Of a stretch of 64,000 nt of DNA, positions 21,907-33,200 are shown in pieces (positions within the stretch are counted from its first letter, which is position 1; the number at the start of each line of letters is the position of its first letter). The stretch comes from Arabidopsis thaliana. Its lineage: Eukaryota; Streptophyta; Magnoliopsida; Brassicales; Brassicaceae. Under the pieces are notes generated by a model. It searched no databases. It had not been told where the DNA came from and worked only from the letters and a program-made list of their open reading frames with translations. Made by a program: the position numbers and the translations under genes. The stretch lies in the NCBI RefSeq assembly GCF_000001735.4, contig NC_003076.8, positions 7,068,001-7,132,000 of the forward strand, read 5' to 3'.

Positions 21907-22882
21907 CGGGAAGAGCGGAAAAAGAAGAAGGAGGCTTCTTCAGTATCGGAGATATCCAAGTTAGTCGAATCTGAGACTAGCGAGAAACAATAGATGGGAT
22001 CGTTCACGAAGAACGAACAAGCCGAGAGGATCTCGAAATATTGAGTGTGCTTTTGAAGAAGAGTAGAAAATGAGAGGAGAGAGCCAAAACCCAGATCTTT
22101 CGGAACCCTAAATGAAACTCGTAAAGACCAAACTACCCTCGTATTTCCCAGATTTCTTATGCGCCCTTCAGTAAAAACTAAAAAGTTTAGATTAACCCTT
22201 AACCAAAAAGTTATAAGTTACATTAAGAAGTAAATTTTATAGTTTCGACAATTTTGCATTTTGTTTGATTATATAGAGGAAAAAAAAAAATGTTCCATAT
22301 ACAAATTTGAATTTGGTGATGATTTAGCGGTCGAATACAAAAACAGAAATAAATTAATTCGTGATTTGTATGCGAATATTGTTACTAAAAAAAACTATAA
22401 ATGTAAAGAGGCTTATAAAATAGAAAGAGAAACATTATAAATGTAAGCAGTCAAGGTCCATTTTAGAAGTCATTTTAAGACGACTAAGCCCAACAGTACT
22501 TTAAGAGCCCAATGAATCAAGGTCCAGCAAACTCAATTAGTTTAACGTCTCAGCCACTTATAAATTATACACGTTTGGAGTTCCGGATAACCGAAATGAG
22601 AAAGCATGTCCCACATAGAAGGCCAACGACACCGTATCATATTCGAGCACGTTTCTAATTACCCTCTTGTTGTCTTTTACTGTCGTAGCACCAAAAGTCA
22701 AACAATAAAAATCAATATCTATCGCCAGGTGTCAAATTACAGGAGCTTCTGAGAAGGATAAATCTCGGAGGTTCCCGGTCTGAACGACGTAGAGACGAAG
22801 CGAAACAAAAGTACTCTAAGGGAGAGAAGTATCAAAATTCTCATCGGAAAAAGACAGATCTACAAATTTTGAGAGACAAGCC
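21907..22882. promoter_or_regulatory. Divergent promoter region between CCT2 and JAZ12
   Basis: The 976-bp region separates two start codons pointing away from each other. On the CCT2 side is AACCCTAAA (about 22105), a telobox-like element common in growth and translation genes. On the JAZ12 side are two CACGTT hexamers (22570-22575 and 22648-22653), the reverse complement of the AACGTG T/G-box bound by MYC2-type bHLH factors. Further GGCCCA/TGGGCC-like words occur near 22489 and 22508. Confidence 0.5.
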
Positions 22883-24201
22883 ATGACTAAGGTGAAAGAT
22901 GAGCCACGCGCTTCCGTTGAAGGTGGATGTGGTGTTGCCGACGGTGACGGCGGCGCGGCTGAGATCGGCGGTACCGGATCTGTTGAGAAATCGATTAACG
23001 AAGTTAGGTATGAGCTGTGTTTACTGTTGATTTCACATGTTTTTATCTGTTTCTCTCTTTGCTTTGAGTTTAGTACTTAAAATTGTATCTTGTTTCTGAT
23101 AAGGAAGATCAGCATTTCGATCTGGTTACTTTAGTTTCTATTTAGGGAAAGTCATATTTCTCAATGGAACCAATTTGTTTTTTGGCTGGAACAATTGGAT
23201 TCTTAACAAACTTGTGTTTTTCAAAGTCCTTTAATGCATACATAAGTTTTCATGTGAATTTGATTAATAGAACTTCACCGTTAACATGTGAAATTGGAGA
23301 GACTGGATTCATATGTGGAGAGTTTTCTTAATGTTGCATCAATAAGTCCATCTTTATAGTGTCGGTCACAAGTTTAATAGATCTTCTGCTATTGAAGGTC
23401 CACGGAGATTCAAACCGCTGAGCCAACGGTTCCTCCAAATCAACTTACTATTTTCTTTGGTGGAAGTGTTACTGTGTTTGATGGACTTCCATCAGAAAAG
23501 GTTGGTCCATTAGAGCTTTGTTGTTGTCAGAAAAACTTCAGAATTTCTGTTCTCACTGTGATCTATGCCTATAGGTTCAAGAAATCCTTCGTATTGCTGC
23601 TAAAGCAATGGAGACAAAGAATTCTACAAGCATCAGTCCTGTCTCATCGCCAGCACTGAACAGAGCTCCTTCTTTCTCAAGCACATCTAATGTGGCATCA
23701 CCAGCTGCACAGCCATTTCCTATTCAGCCAATCTCGTTTTGCAGATCCACGGCTGGTAAGTATTCGATTCAACTGGTTATAGTAATCTTCAAACCTTGAA
23801 AATGGATACTCTCATTAGTTTCTTACAATTATGTTTGCCGTAACAGATCTACCTATTGCAAGGAGGCATTCGCTTCAACGATTCCTCGAGAAAAGACGGG
23901 ACAGGTATGCAGCCTTTAAAATTACACTTCATCCTTCTCCATTTCAATGGAAATTCAAATCTGATCTATTTTATTCAGTTTTTGATTGATTACTAATACA
24001 GAGCTTGTTAATGTACCTGTGAGAGACTTGTAAAGACAGATTGATCATAATGTTTAACCTTGATATTGCATCTAACAATAACATTCACTTTTTTTTATCT
24101 GCAGATTGGTCAACAAAAACCCTTACCCTACTTCAGACTTCAAAAAGACAGATGTCCCAACAGGCAATGTCTCTATCAAGGAGGAATTTCCAACTGCTTA
24201 G
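22883..24201 (+). CDS. JAZ12: JAZ12 jasmonate-signalling repressor
   Basis: A TIFY-family repressor that binds MYC factors and is destroyed with COI1 when jasmonoyl-isoleucine is present; it acts in the nucleus. Exons 22883-23007, 23398-23500, 23575-23755, 23847-23904 and 24105-24201 give 187 residues. The ZIM domain carries TIFFGG at about residues 59-64 and VTVFDGLPSEKVQEILRIA. The Jas motif begins DLPIARRHSLQRFLEKRRDR at residue 137, with the LPIARR degron and the RRDR nuclear part, and is split by the Jas intron (23905-24104), the known site of alternative splicing in JAZ genes. The C-terminal tail is short (NPYPTSDFKKTDVP...). Upstream T/G-box pairs suggest MYC feedback control. Confidence 0.96.
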
Positions 24202-24662
24202 CAGAAGATCAAACCTCCACATTAAGCTTATAAGCAAACTAAGTAAAACGTTTTGTCAATATAGTAATTAATATGATAATCTATCATGTACGCTGCTGTG
24301 TGTAATGTGTTGTATGATAGTGTCTGTATAGGTTTGCTAGACAAACCGAAGATTGTTTCCATGTCTGGGAGTGGTCAGATATGTTTGCCATTTTACAATT
24401 CTACTGAAGAAACTATTGTAGTTAGTAACACTGTCCTAGAGTCTATCTAACTAATGACTCTTTGATGTTATGTTATTGAACTTGTCATCTCTTCAAGATA
24501 CAATTGTGTGTAAAGTAAAGAAGTCTGTGTTGTTATTATAAGCTTTCATACAAAAGACATTGAATCTATATGTAAAATGGGATTTATAATTGTGAATGAT
24601 GAACAACAATTCGGAGATGTTTCAAGGAAAGACAATGGGAGTGTGCCATAACTGATTGAAAT
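24202..24662. other. Convergent 3' regions of JAZ12 and AIP2
   Basis: The two genes run toward each other and their stop codons are 461 bp apart, so the stretch is 3' UTR from both sides. Nothing else is seen. Confidence 0.65.
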
Positions 24663-26310
24663 TTAAACGTACATATATTCACCTCCGCGGACAGCATTCT
24701 CTGCGCCCTTCCTCTCTTCTTCGGCCTCTTTCTCTCTCTCTTTCCAGTTTTCGTATTTCTGATCGTCTGTTGGTAATTCATGGCGGCATATAGGGCAAGA
24801 GTTATGCTCGTCCTGCCATAAAACAATATGAGCATAAGCTTTATGTTCTTACTTACTAGTAAGCTTGAAAGAATGGGATTTTTTTTTTTATACCAGCCAA
24901 GGCTTTAGGCAAGGAGGGTGAAATGTGTGCTTGCATGGCAATTCCTGCATCTTGTCGCCAATAACTAGATTCTCCTTGCAGATGCAACATTCTGCCTCTG
25001 CTCCAAACTTTTTAAGCAATTCCTCGGTGAAAATAATGACTGGGAGTTTCTCTACAACTTCTTTACTTGCCGGTGGAGCTCTTGGTGGTCCACCATCATC
25101 TAGTATCTGCATAGAACACATCATATATCACTTTTCAATCATGAAGCTAAGAAAAAGACGCTACCAATACAATATTAGAGGTTGAGGTTAAACACTCTTG
25201 ATACAGATGAGTGAGACAACCAAGTGGAGAAACTCAATATGCAAAAAACAACATATGAGTAGAATGCGGATGATTAAGAATTGCTTTCATCTCTATCTTT
25301 AGGTGAAGAAACTTGTGATATCAGCTATGTGTGATAGTACATAATCTAAAACTAGTAAGGAAGAAAAGAGAAGGCATTACATCTGGAATGATCATGTCAA
25401 GACCATTGATAAGTTCTTGCATCAAGTTAGCAGTTTCCCCAATAGTGTTTTCAGTAGGACCATTAGAGGATTCACCACCAACGATAGAAGCGAAAGCAGA
25501 CATGAGATTCTGCTGTACTAGCCACTGAGGCTGTGGCGGCTCACGATCAACCGTAAGATGTCCCTCAAAAAGATAACCTGCAAAAAATTCACAAGAGAAA
25601 TAAAAATCATCTCCAGATAAATTTCACTTAAAACCATCAAAAGCCAAACTAAATGTTTCACAAACCTTGTGAGCTCTCTGTTGGCTGATTATCTACTTCG
25701 CTTAACTGCTCCTTAGCTTGAGCAACGCAAGATTTCAAATGTTTCTTCTCAGAAGCATCAGAGACAAGTCGCTCAGCCTCTTCGAAAAGACTCAGTCCAG
25801 CAACCCAAAATCCAGTAGCTGTATATCTTGTCTTAAGAACCGTAGCGACACGAGATACAACTATATAGAACTGCAATGGCAATCAAATCAATACTATGTC
25901 ACAGAGGGTAACTAAACAAAAACAGATCGGATTAAATGAAATTTTTGACATGAACATGAACTTTCTCCACAATTGAAATAGAAAAACAATAAAAGAAAGA
26001 TATTTGATTCCTGATTCAATCCTCAAAAGTTAAACCCATCATCAGACATAAGCAATGAGTAAACGTCAAGGCAGGCATAAACCCTAACAATTCCGAATAA
26101 TTTTGAATCTATTGATCCGAAAATCTAAGAATAAAAACCAACCTGTTTGCGGAGAGAAGGAGAGGAAGAAGAGTAGTGATCACGGAGAAGATTATGAATA
26201 GAACAAACGGATGCTTCGAATCTCAGCTTTTTGTTCAGCTGTTTCTGAAGATCATCAAGCTCAAGCTTCAAGCTTTCCTCGGAAGGAGACGGTGAAGACG
26301 ATGCATCCAT
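24663..26310 (-). CDS. AIP2: AIP2, RING-type E3 ligase (ABI3-interacting protein 2)
   Basis: AIP2 ubiquitinates the ABA-response regulator ABI3 and marks it for proteasomal removal. Five exons: 26143-26310, 25666-25870, 25381-25577, 24894-25106, 24663-24812, giving 310 residues. The N-terminal part is helical and Ser/Glu-rich (ESLKLELDDLQKQLNKKL). The RING-H2 domain begins at Cys230 (CCICKENLVIGDKMQELPC), continues HTFHPPCLKPWL, and ends SCPICRHELP, encoded across two exons. After it comes a charged helix (NWKEREKEAEEERKGAEN). All zinc ligands are present. It is next to eIF2-beta, in the same orientation. Confidence 0.96.
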
Positions 26311-26993
26311 TCAGAAATTTATTTCTTAGAGTTAAGGAGAATACTCAGGGGTTTCGAATGATTTTGGGGATTTTGTAAGAATGATGCAAAAGAAGAACCA
26401 ATCTCTTGTCTTCTGGGATTTTTGTAGGAGACGAGTTTTCTTGATCAGGAGGAAAGGACGAAGTCGGTCGGTTAATATAGTTCAGTTCGGTTTGGTTCGG
26501 TTCAAGACCAAAAGAACAATTGTTAATTACCAATTGTTCGGTTTGGTTTGAGACCAATTTTTTGTTGGTAAATACTAAATCGTATGCGGCTATATTAGAC
26601 CAAACCGTATACATTATTTGTTTTTTGTAGTATGATTGTAACTGTAGATAAACATAGTGTATATTGGACTTTCTGAGCCTTCCACGCTTTAATTTGAGAT
26701 GTTGAACGCAATGCCTGTGGACGTTAATATCATTAGTCTATTAATTTTGAACTAAGAATAATCTTAACACAAAAAAGAAGTCCATGGATTTACTAAATCA
26801 ACCTTCAAGGTGACCACATGAACCTGACAGAGTAAAAGGTTTTGATCCTATCCCATTTTAAAAGTCAAGTCATAATCATATTCCAAAACAAAATAAAAAA
26901 AACAAGACAAGTATTTCTTCAACTCATAAACTCATACAGAAGCAGTAGAATAGCTCCAAACTCCATACCAAGGTCACTTCACCTTCTAATTTC
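26311..26993. other. AIP2 promoter and eIF2-beta 3' region
   Basis: It holds the AIP2 upstream region, with repeated cggtttggttcggttc words (26488-26557) and a 9-bp-arm inverted repeat GAACAATTG / CAATTGTTC at 26514-26539. No gene is supported; the 89-residue frame at 26345-26614 is explained by these repeats. Confidence 0.55.
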
Positions 26994-28661
26994 TCAAGTC
27001 TTCCTGCGACTAACACGAGCAACAAACCCTGTTTTGATCGGAGCCACAGATCGTTGAGATCCACACTGCAAAAACCATGTAGCCCACTCGTTAATCACAT
27101 TAGCAAATTCAAACACACAAAATACTTTATTACTTTGTTGCGCAGAAAGTAAAACTGTAAAACAGAAACAAAGGAATGCATATCAAGATCAGGACTAATT
27201 AGATTAACTTATACCTTTTCACATCTCAGAAAGAAGAGACGGTTCTCCTTGGAGAGAATGGTGTCTGGGCTCTTGCAACCAAGGCAAATGACGTAGTCAG
27301 CTGAGAAATAATAAAACAAGAGGTTAACAACTCCAAACTGATATACTTTTATGGCAACTTAAATTTTGAGACTAAGAAGAAAGTTACTTACTGATATATC
27401 GCCGCAAAATTCCTTCAAAATTCTTAGGTGCAAACCTTCCCTTAACAACCAACCTTTGCTGCCCATCAAGCGAACCACTAGTACCCAACTCAGCAAGCAA
27501 GTATTGCATAACATGATCTGGTTGACGATGCATCCTGATTTTTTATATGCAGATAAGACATGTCATCGAAAAGTCATCAAAATTAAATGGTAATATTACT
27601 TATGGTTACACAGAAAAAGTTTGAAGAGGAAGATAAAGAGTTAGCTCATACGTCTTGCAAAGGTCCATGAAGTTGACAAAGACAGTCTTCTTTGTCCCCT
27701 CACGAAGAACTTGAGGAGGCCTCATAACTGTACGACGCCTATCTCCAGCAAGCTCCGGATTATTTTCACGGAGAATGTTAAAGACTCTACCAAGAAGCTG
27801 CATATATAACTCCCGTCAGCAAAAAAACAAGGGAGCAAGATATTTATGAAGGATTAAAACAAAAGAAATCATCGAAAATATAGTCACCTCGTCATATATG
27901 TAATCCCTCTCACTTCCCTCCCAGGGGTAACGTTGCTGTAGAACTATTCCTTCTTCCCCCTCTTGCTCGTCATTAGCAATCTCTGCAATATATTCTCAGT
28001 AAGATTCAAACAGGATAAAAACCCCGCCAAGAGAAAAGGTATATTAGCAAACAAAAAAAAAGGATATTAAAAGTACCATCCAAATCTTCCCCAGCATCAA
28101 CACTTTCGTTGTTCAATAAGCTTGATTCAGTCTAAATATCAAACAAGAACAAATGTGAGTCACAGAATCATCAAACACACAAGTTTAATGACATAAAAAA
28201 AATACTAGGCACAAAACGTAAAACAATACTCACTGGCTTCTTCTTCTTTTTCTTCATTCCAGTAAATGAACTCTCAAGACCATCATTAACTGCAAAAACA
28301 AGGAATTAGACAAAGTAACACAAAAGACCATTGAAACAAAAAAAATGTTTCACATCACATTGACTCTTCATCATACATACCAGGCAATGAATCAGATTTC
28401 TCAGTCTGTGAAGACTCTGCTAAGTCCTCGACAGGTTCCTGAATCACAACCTTCTTCTTCTTTTTCTTCTTGGAAGGATCAAAGGGTGCGAGCTGCTGTA
28501 AAAGGATGAACCAAAACATAAAAACCATTCAATCATGAGTTCATCAAACAAAACAAAAAAAAAAATCTATATGGCTAACTTGAGCCCTATCATTAAGAAA
28601 CAGAGAAAAAAAACAAACTTACTTCTTGCTCTTCCCTTATCTCATTGATTTCATCAGCCAT
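26994..28661 (-). CDS. eIF2 beta subunit, translation initiation factor
   Basis: eIF2-beta is part of the eIF2 complex that delivers initiator Met-tRNA to the 40S ribosome with GTP. Nine exons: 28623-28661, 28381-28495, 28234-28289, 28077-28131, 27888-27982, 27652-27797, 27392-27534, 27215-27300, 26994-27065, giving 268 residues. Lysine blocks ([10 protein letters not shown] and MKKKKKKP) near the N-terminus are the K-boxes that contact eIF5 and eIF2B-epsilon. The core reads [19 protein letters not shown]. The C-terminal zinc ribbon uses Cys222, Cys225, Cys243 and Cys246. The gene is known as essential for embryos (EMB1401, from memory). A leader intron is likely (28670-29011). Confidence 0.95.
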
Positions 28662-28669
28662 GATTGCAA

Positions 28670-29011
28670 CTGAGATACAAAACGAAAACACACAATGATA
28701 ATAAGACCTCAGAAACCAAACATATACATATTAGAATCAACATAATCTGTAACAACGATGAGCATAGGCAAGTCCGAAATTAGGGTTTCTAAATCAGAGA
28801 GGTAATTCGGAACGCAACAAAACCATAACGAGATTCAGAACAACTTTTCGATTCCCAATAAAAAAAATACCCAAATAAAATGTACGACAAGGCTTCAAAT
28901 CAGAAACGGAACAGCTAGGTTTACCAATCTGTTTATACTCAATTCTTCCAAAAACACGATTTACTCTGAGATCGACCAGAAGAATTCGAAAAGGAATCGA
29001 AGAAAACTCAC
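28670..29011 (-). promoter_or_regulatory. Probable 5'-leader intron of eIF2-beta with telobox
   Basis: On the minus strand CTTT|GTGAGT at 29011 is a good donor, and atctcag ends at 28670, eight bases before the ATG. Inside it lies AAACCCTAA (28780-28788, minus strand), the telobox seen in many plant translation genes, usually in the leader or first intron. The intron is inferred from splice signals alone. Confidence 0.5.
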
Positions 29012-30212
29012 AAAGGGATGTCTAAGCGCTGAAATTGGCGTAGAGAGTAAACGAGGTTGCTTCGGGAGGAATCTGAGAGAGAGTAAGCGGCGCAGGGGTT
29101 GTTTTAATCTGAGATAAGAGTTAACCCTTGCTCCTCCAAAAAAATAGTCCATCTCGAATTGTAACTTTTTTTTTTAATTCAATAGTAAAAGGTCTCTGTA
29201 AATATTTCATTTTGCCTAAACCTTAATATTACATTTTTACTTTTTTCTTTTTCTTAACGCATGTTACATTTTAATTTTATCTATTAATTGACACTGAGAT
29301 TCTCATTTATTATTTTATTTGTCTTAATTAATTAATCAATTGAAATTTTATCAAATCAATTTTTTTTTTTTCAAATTAAGATTTATTTCTTATTAAATTC
29401 TGTGAATAGTAAATTATATAAAAATGTTATTAAATATAAATGAAACTAGTAAAGAAAGAAATCAGAATATATTTAGTGTCAAAATTAATAGTCTAGCATA
29501 TCTTATTTTACTATAAATTACTAAATTATATTATTTTATTATTTAATATATTAAGTATTTTAGTTTGTTAGATATTCAGTAACAAAATTTCCGCAAATGC
29601 ATTAATTTTCAACCGCTAAATTAATCGTTCAAATTGTTTAATAACGCTTGAGACGGCAACCGCCTACTTCCGCAAATTCATATAGTCATAATCGGATTTT
29701 AGCGTTTAAACCACGAGTCTGGCCTTAGATCAAAGAAAACCCTACTTATAGTCAACCCTAATCCATGATACCAAATGGAGAAAAAAAAAGAAAGAAAAAA
29801 TGGAAATTTCCCAAATTAACACACCCATAACTCAAACTTGTCTCAAACCTCAGATTATATAATTAGGCTAAAATCTGATAAACCAAAAAATGTATCAGAG
29901 TGAGTGCTAAAGAGAACTTTGTGTTGACCTCTCTTTCCCTCCTAATTCCTTAGGGTTCCTCGATTTTTCTTTTTCACCGAAACAAAAACCTTATTCCTCC
30001 TTCTCTTTCTCTGTCTATCTTTCTCTGTACGTTTTATTCACTTTCCTCCACGTGGATTTGCATAAAAGCATGAAAATTTGTTGATGGGTTTCTCTTCGAC
30101 ATCCAGATTCTAGCTTCCAATTCCGTAATTCTCCGTTAAAAAACCCTAATTTCTCGAATTTACTCTGATCTGTGTAGAAATTAGGGAGTGAAGTGTCCGC
30201 AAGTGTTTGGCA
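29012..30212. promoter_or_regulatory. Divergent promoter region between eIF2-beta and TOUSLED
   Basis: The stretch contains the eIF2-beta first leader exon (about 29012-29150), then AT-rich DNA, then the TOUSLED leader from about 29900, which is CT-rich (ctctctttccctcc, ccttctctttctctg) and holds an AAACCCTAA telobox-like word near 30142. No other gene is seen. Confidence 0.5.
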
Positions 30213-33200
30213 ATGTCGGATGACATGGTTTTGCATTTCTCCTCGAATTCTTCTAATCAGTCGGATCACTCTTTACCCGACAAAATCGCCAAGCTTGAGG
30301 CCCGCTTGACTGGTAAGACCCCTTCCTCGGCCAAGCCACCACAACAACAACAACAGCAGCAGCAGCAGGTCTCTCTCTGGTCATCTGCTTCTGCCGCTGT
30401 CAAAGTCGTCACTTCCACACCGCCGGGATTGTCCGAAACCTCTATCAGTGATTCAGACGACGAGGTAGCTTCCGATGTTTGTTTCAAATTCTTTTGTTTA
30501 TGTCTATGCTATGATTCTTGTGAGTCTAAGGGTCGTTGCTAATTGAATTGTTGATGTCCCTATCCTCCTTGTATTGATCAGTTTGTGCCTAAAGATTGAT
30601 CAAAGTTGTATGCAATGCTGGCTACATATCCTGGCATTGCAGATGCATCTATATTTCTTTCTTGAACAAGAAATACAGTCTCTTTTTTAGCTAGATCTCA
30701 TTCTCCTTGTTACTGTCTCAGAATACTGGAGATTTCCTAATCCGAGCAAATACAAAAAAGCGCCAGAAAGTTCAAGAATCTAACAACTTCAGTGTTGTTG
30801 ATCATGTTGAGGTATTGATTTTTCATAAAGAGTTTTCTTTTAGTCTCTTATCGGGTTGATGTTTTTTATATCAAATATTGGTGTATGATGTAAGTTTTGT
30901 CTCCTAGTATTTCTCATCAACTTATAATGAAGAATATTGTTGAATTGAAGCCACAAGAGGCAGCATATGATGGAAGGAAAAATGATGCTGAGTCCAAGAC
31001 AGGCCTTGATGTAAGTAAGAAGAAACAAGGTCGAGGTCGGGCTTCGTCAACAGGTAGAGGGCGTGGTTCTAAAACTAATAACGATGTGACAAAATCTCAG
31101 TTTGTGGTTGCACCAGTATCAGCTGCCAGTCAACTGGATGCCTCTGATCAAAAGGTTAGTATTGTTTACCTCATCGGACCTTACATGGAACCACTCTTCT
31201 CATCATCGAGGATTTACATATATGAGACTTAATTTCGTTGACAAACGTGGACACAAATTATATGTTTTCCTGAAGTAAAACCTTTTAATTGGCCTGTATG
31301 AAAAAATTAAGCAGGACAAGAAAGAATTACTATGCCTTTTCCTACCTTTTTTTTTGCTGTTTGCATTGATGTTGATGACCAGACGCAGTTTATCAATGAA
31401 TATTTTCTGCATTTTATTCTCCAGGATTTTAGGCCTGATGGACAGCTCAGGAATGGTGAATGCTCTCTCCAGGATGTAAGTTTCTCCTATAATGTCTTTT
31501 ACTCTGTAATATTGGAGAATATGTTTGTGTCTCATCGTCTAGGACTAAGCTGCATGTTCTAAGTTGGTTAGAATAAGTGAACGGGATTATTATATATGAT
31601 TATCCTACAACAATGAAACTGTACAATTATATCTTTCTTTATTCACTATTTTGTTCCTTGTTTATAAATCAGGAAGACTTAAAATCTTTGCGTGCAAAAA
31701 TCGCTATGCTGGAGGAGGAATTGCGTAAATCTCGACAAGATTCTTCTGAGTATCACCACCTTGTCAGGAATCTTGAGAATGTATTGTGTGAATGCCTTTC
31801 AGATTTAGCTATTTGTGCCTATGCTATTACCATTTTTATCTATTCCCATTCCCCTGCTCTGCTTATAATCCTAGTAATGATATATGCAGGAGGTAAAAGA
31901 TCTGAAAGATCAGGAACAACAAGGGAAGCAAAAGGTACGCAAACTTTTGTTTCCGTGTCTTAATAGATTATTGAGAATTTTTATGTTCTTTTATAAAATT
32001 TTGCACCTACTATGGCATGGTTACTTTTAATATTCTCAATGATTTTGGGAGAATCTTAGAGTTAAACATTTTTCTCCATAAGAAGCATGGTAGTTCTATC
32101 CCGAGAAAGTTAAATCAATAGACAGTCTCCTGATTTGCTTAGAATGCTCAGTAAATTTATTGATGGTGCTGCTGCTAAATAACTGAAATATCTGTGAAAG
32201 CTTGGATCTTGCAATTGTCTACGTTACCTATAGTACTCCATTTCCAGTGAGCTCTTTTCGTAAAGCATTTAGTAGTATTTCTTTAGGTAATAATTAATAG
32301 GCAATCTATTGCGGAGAAGGCGATTTAGGTGCATTGAATGTGGAACCAAATTGTAACGAACTGGGTATCTTCATATCAACTTGGTACTTAAATTGGCAGA
32401 AACTTTTGCAAACCCTGTAGCACTATTACTGTTAGTGTAATGAAGAAATTTATCAAATGTTTTGTGGCTGCTTCTCTCTGATATTCTTAATAACTCTTAC
32501 ATACTTATGGAAATCATGCGGAATTATTTGGTCTAAGCTAACAGTGCACTTGCTAACAGCAAGCTTTGAACCTTTCTTTTTCTTCACGCAGACAACTAAA
32601 GTAATCTCGGACCTTCTCATATCTGTTTCCAAAACTGAGAGACAAGAAGCAAGAACGAAAGTCAGAAATGAATCTTTGCGATTAGGCAGTGTTGGTGTTC
32701 TCAGGTCTGCCATAATATATTTATAATTTTATATGAGTTCTTAGTATTTATCCAATATATCATTCATTTCTGTGATCATTTACACAAGGTTTGAAATTAT
32801 ATTTCACAGAGAGGTATAATAAAACATGTATAGCAAATACAAATTTGCTTTATAGTAAAATCTTTAAACAAACTCGAATAGAGTTTTAGATAGAAGTTGC
32901 TTTCACATTTCTCAATAATTGCAGCTCTCTTCTTTGCTAAGTTACAAGGTTAGTTCTTGATTTTGTGATCAAAATTTAATACATATGCTTGTGTGTGTTT
33001 TTTGGTGATTTCAGGACAGGAACGATCATAGCTGAGACATGGGAGGACGGACAAATGTTGAAAGATCTGAATGCTCAACTTGTAAGTTAAGCTGTGTAGC
33101 GAGGGATTTTTATCAAACTAATACCAATAAGCTTTGAAGTAACTGTACTGATTTTTCTATAAATTTGCAACGAAAAGAGACAATTGCTGGAAACCAAGGA

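Noticed and set aside
28961-29152. Possible upstream open frame in the eIF2-beta leader (63 codons)
   Set aside because: It would be cut by the probable leader intron, and its ATG may lie before the transcription start; it is not supported as a gene.
30266-30487. Minus-strand frame with a poly-Cys run
   Set aside because: It is the antisense of the TOUSLED polyglutamine exon.
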